This document shows positions 5,436-5,858 of a DNA stretch of 5,858 bases, piece after piece. Within the stretch, counting starts at the first letter, position 1; every line of letters begins with the position of its first letter. Below the pieces are notes generated by a model. That model saw only the letters and a list, made by a program, of their open reading frames with translations. It did not search any database and was not told the origin of the DNA. This DNA is from Anaerolineaceae bacterium UBA6801. GTDB taxonomy: Bacteria; Chloroflexota; Anaerolineae; Anaerolineales; Anaerolineaceae. A program made the position numbers and the translations under genes. The DNA is taken from NCBI GenBank assembly GCA_002452315.1, contig DKFH01000175.1, positions 1-5,858 of the forward strand, in the 5' to 3' direction.

Positions 5436-5858
5436 TCAATCCAGGTTGACCCAGACGGCATTGAGGTTGGAGTAATCGCTGAACAGGTCTGATTCGATTA
5501 GCAAGTGACTGGTTTTTTGGGCGATGTCAAAATAAAACAGCTTCCCATGGGTGCGATAGAGAAAACCGGTTGAGTCTGGCAGCCAGAAGATTTCCAGCGG
5601 CGGTTCTTCAAGGAATAATTCCCCTTGCAACTCTAAATTTTTAGCGAGCAAAAAGCTCTGTTCTGAGCGGTTGATCATCACATAGGCGCTGCCATTCGGC
5701 GCTGGGGACAGCTTAAGGATGGACTCAATGAAGGGTTCGATGTTCAGGGCCTGATCCAGGAGGAAACTCTCCAGCTCGCAGGCAATGATGGCCTGATTAG
5801 CTACACCATACTGATAGAAACAAAGTCGATCAATTGTTTGGCCGGCAAGCCGCTCACC
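5436..5858 (-). CDS. WD40-like (PD40) beta-propeller protein, C-terminal fragment
   Basis: The frame is open from the right edge (5858) to TGA at 5438-5436, showing the last 140 residues of a longer protein; an internal GTG at 5681 is not needed as a start. Two blade-like units are visible: LSPAPNGSAYVMI, then IFWLPDSTGFLYRTHGKLFYFDIAQKTSHLLI. The W-x-PDS-x-G-F-x-Y pattern, followed by a strand with the Y-F-D turn, is that of TolB/PD40 propeller repeats. Such proteins are often secreted or lipid-anchored and bind proteins or sugars, but the N-terminus that would show a signal peptide is outside the window. No catalytic residues can be named. It is on the same strand as the SDR gene but 416 bp upstream of it, so co-transcription is doubtful. 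Confidence 0.7.
   Translation of the reverse strand, partial: GERLAGQTIDRLCFYQYGVANQAIIACELESFLLDQALNIEPFIESILKLSPAPNGSAYVMINRSEQSFLLAKNLELQGELFLEEPPLEIFWLPDSTGFLYRTHGKLFYFDIAQKTSHLLIESDLFSDYSNLNAVWVNLD

Overview
The window is an ordinary-looking bacterial chromosomal segment, seven protein-coding genes packed tightly except for one AT-rich gap near the right end. Protein similarity by eye suggests an Anaerolineae-type Chloroflexota genome. The grounds are the thymidine kinase / hypoxanthine phosphoribosyltransferase / CCA-enzyme-with-HD-domain neighbourhood, the style of the SDR and WD40-like propeller proteins, mixed GC, and a GTAGGGGCG-type intergenic palindrome of the kind remembered from that phylum. 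This assignment is inference; no rRNA or other marker is present.

Positions 1-3395 (+ strand) read as one probable operon: a 5'-truncated thymidine kinase (tdk), hypoxanthine phosphoribosyltransferase (hpt), a class II tRNA nucleotidyltransferase/poly(A) polymerase-family protein with an HD domain, and an alpha/beta hydrolase. Gaps are 15 and 16 bp, and hpt overlaps the nucleotidyltransferase by 17 bp. The first two genes salvage nucleosides and bases, and the third probably matures or repairs tRNA 3' ends. The hydrolase has no assignable substrate.

Positions 3476-5019 hold a convergent pair: a small FMN nitroreductase (+), perhaps read from its own promoter with little or no leader, and an extended/atypical SDR of the NAD-dependent epimerase type (-). 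Their 3' ends overlap by 10 bp with no intergenic terminator. A 9-bp hairpin lies inside the end of the SDR gene.

Positions 5020-5435 are non-coding. They hold the SDR gene's ribosome binding site and a good candidate promoter (perfect TATAAT on the minus strand), then three regularly spaced dyads, the last a perfect 32-bp palindrome that looks like a dispersed repeat. At 5436-5858 (-) is the C-terminal end of a WD40-like (PD40) propeller protein whose start lies beyond the right edge.

No CRISPR array, insertion sequence, tRNA or defence system is visible, and I do not see a new multi-gene system. The most interesting items are the palindrome cluster at 5161-5253, the SDR whose catalytic tyrosine position is phenylalanine, and the HE-for-HD change in the tRNA enzyme's HD domain.
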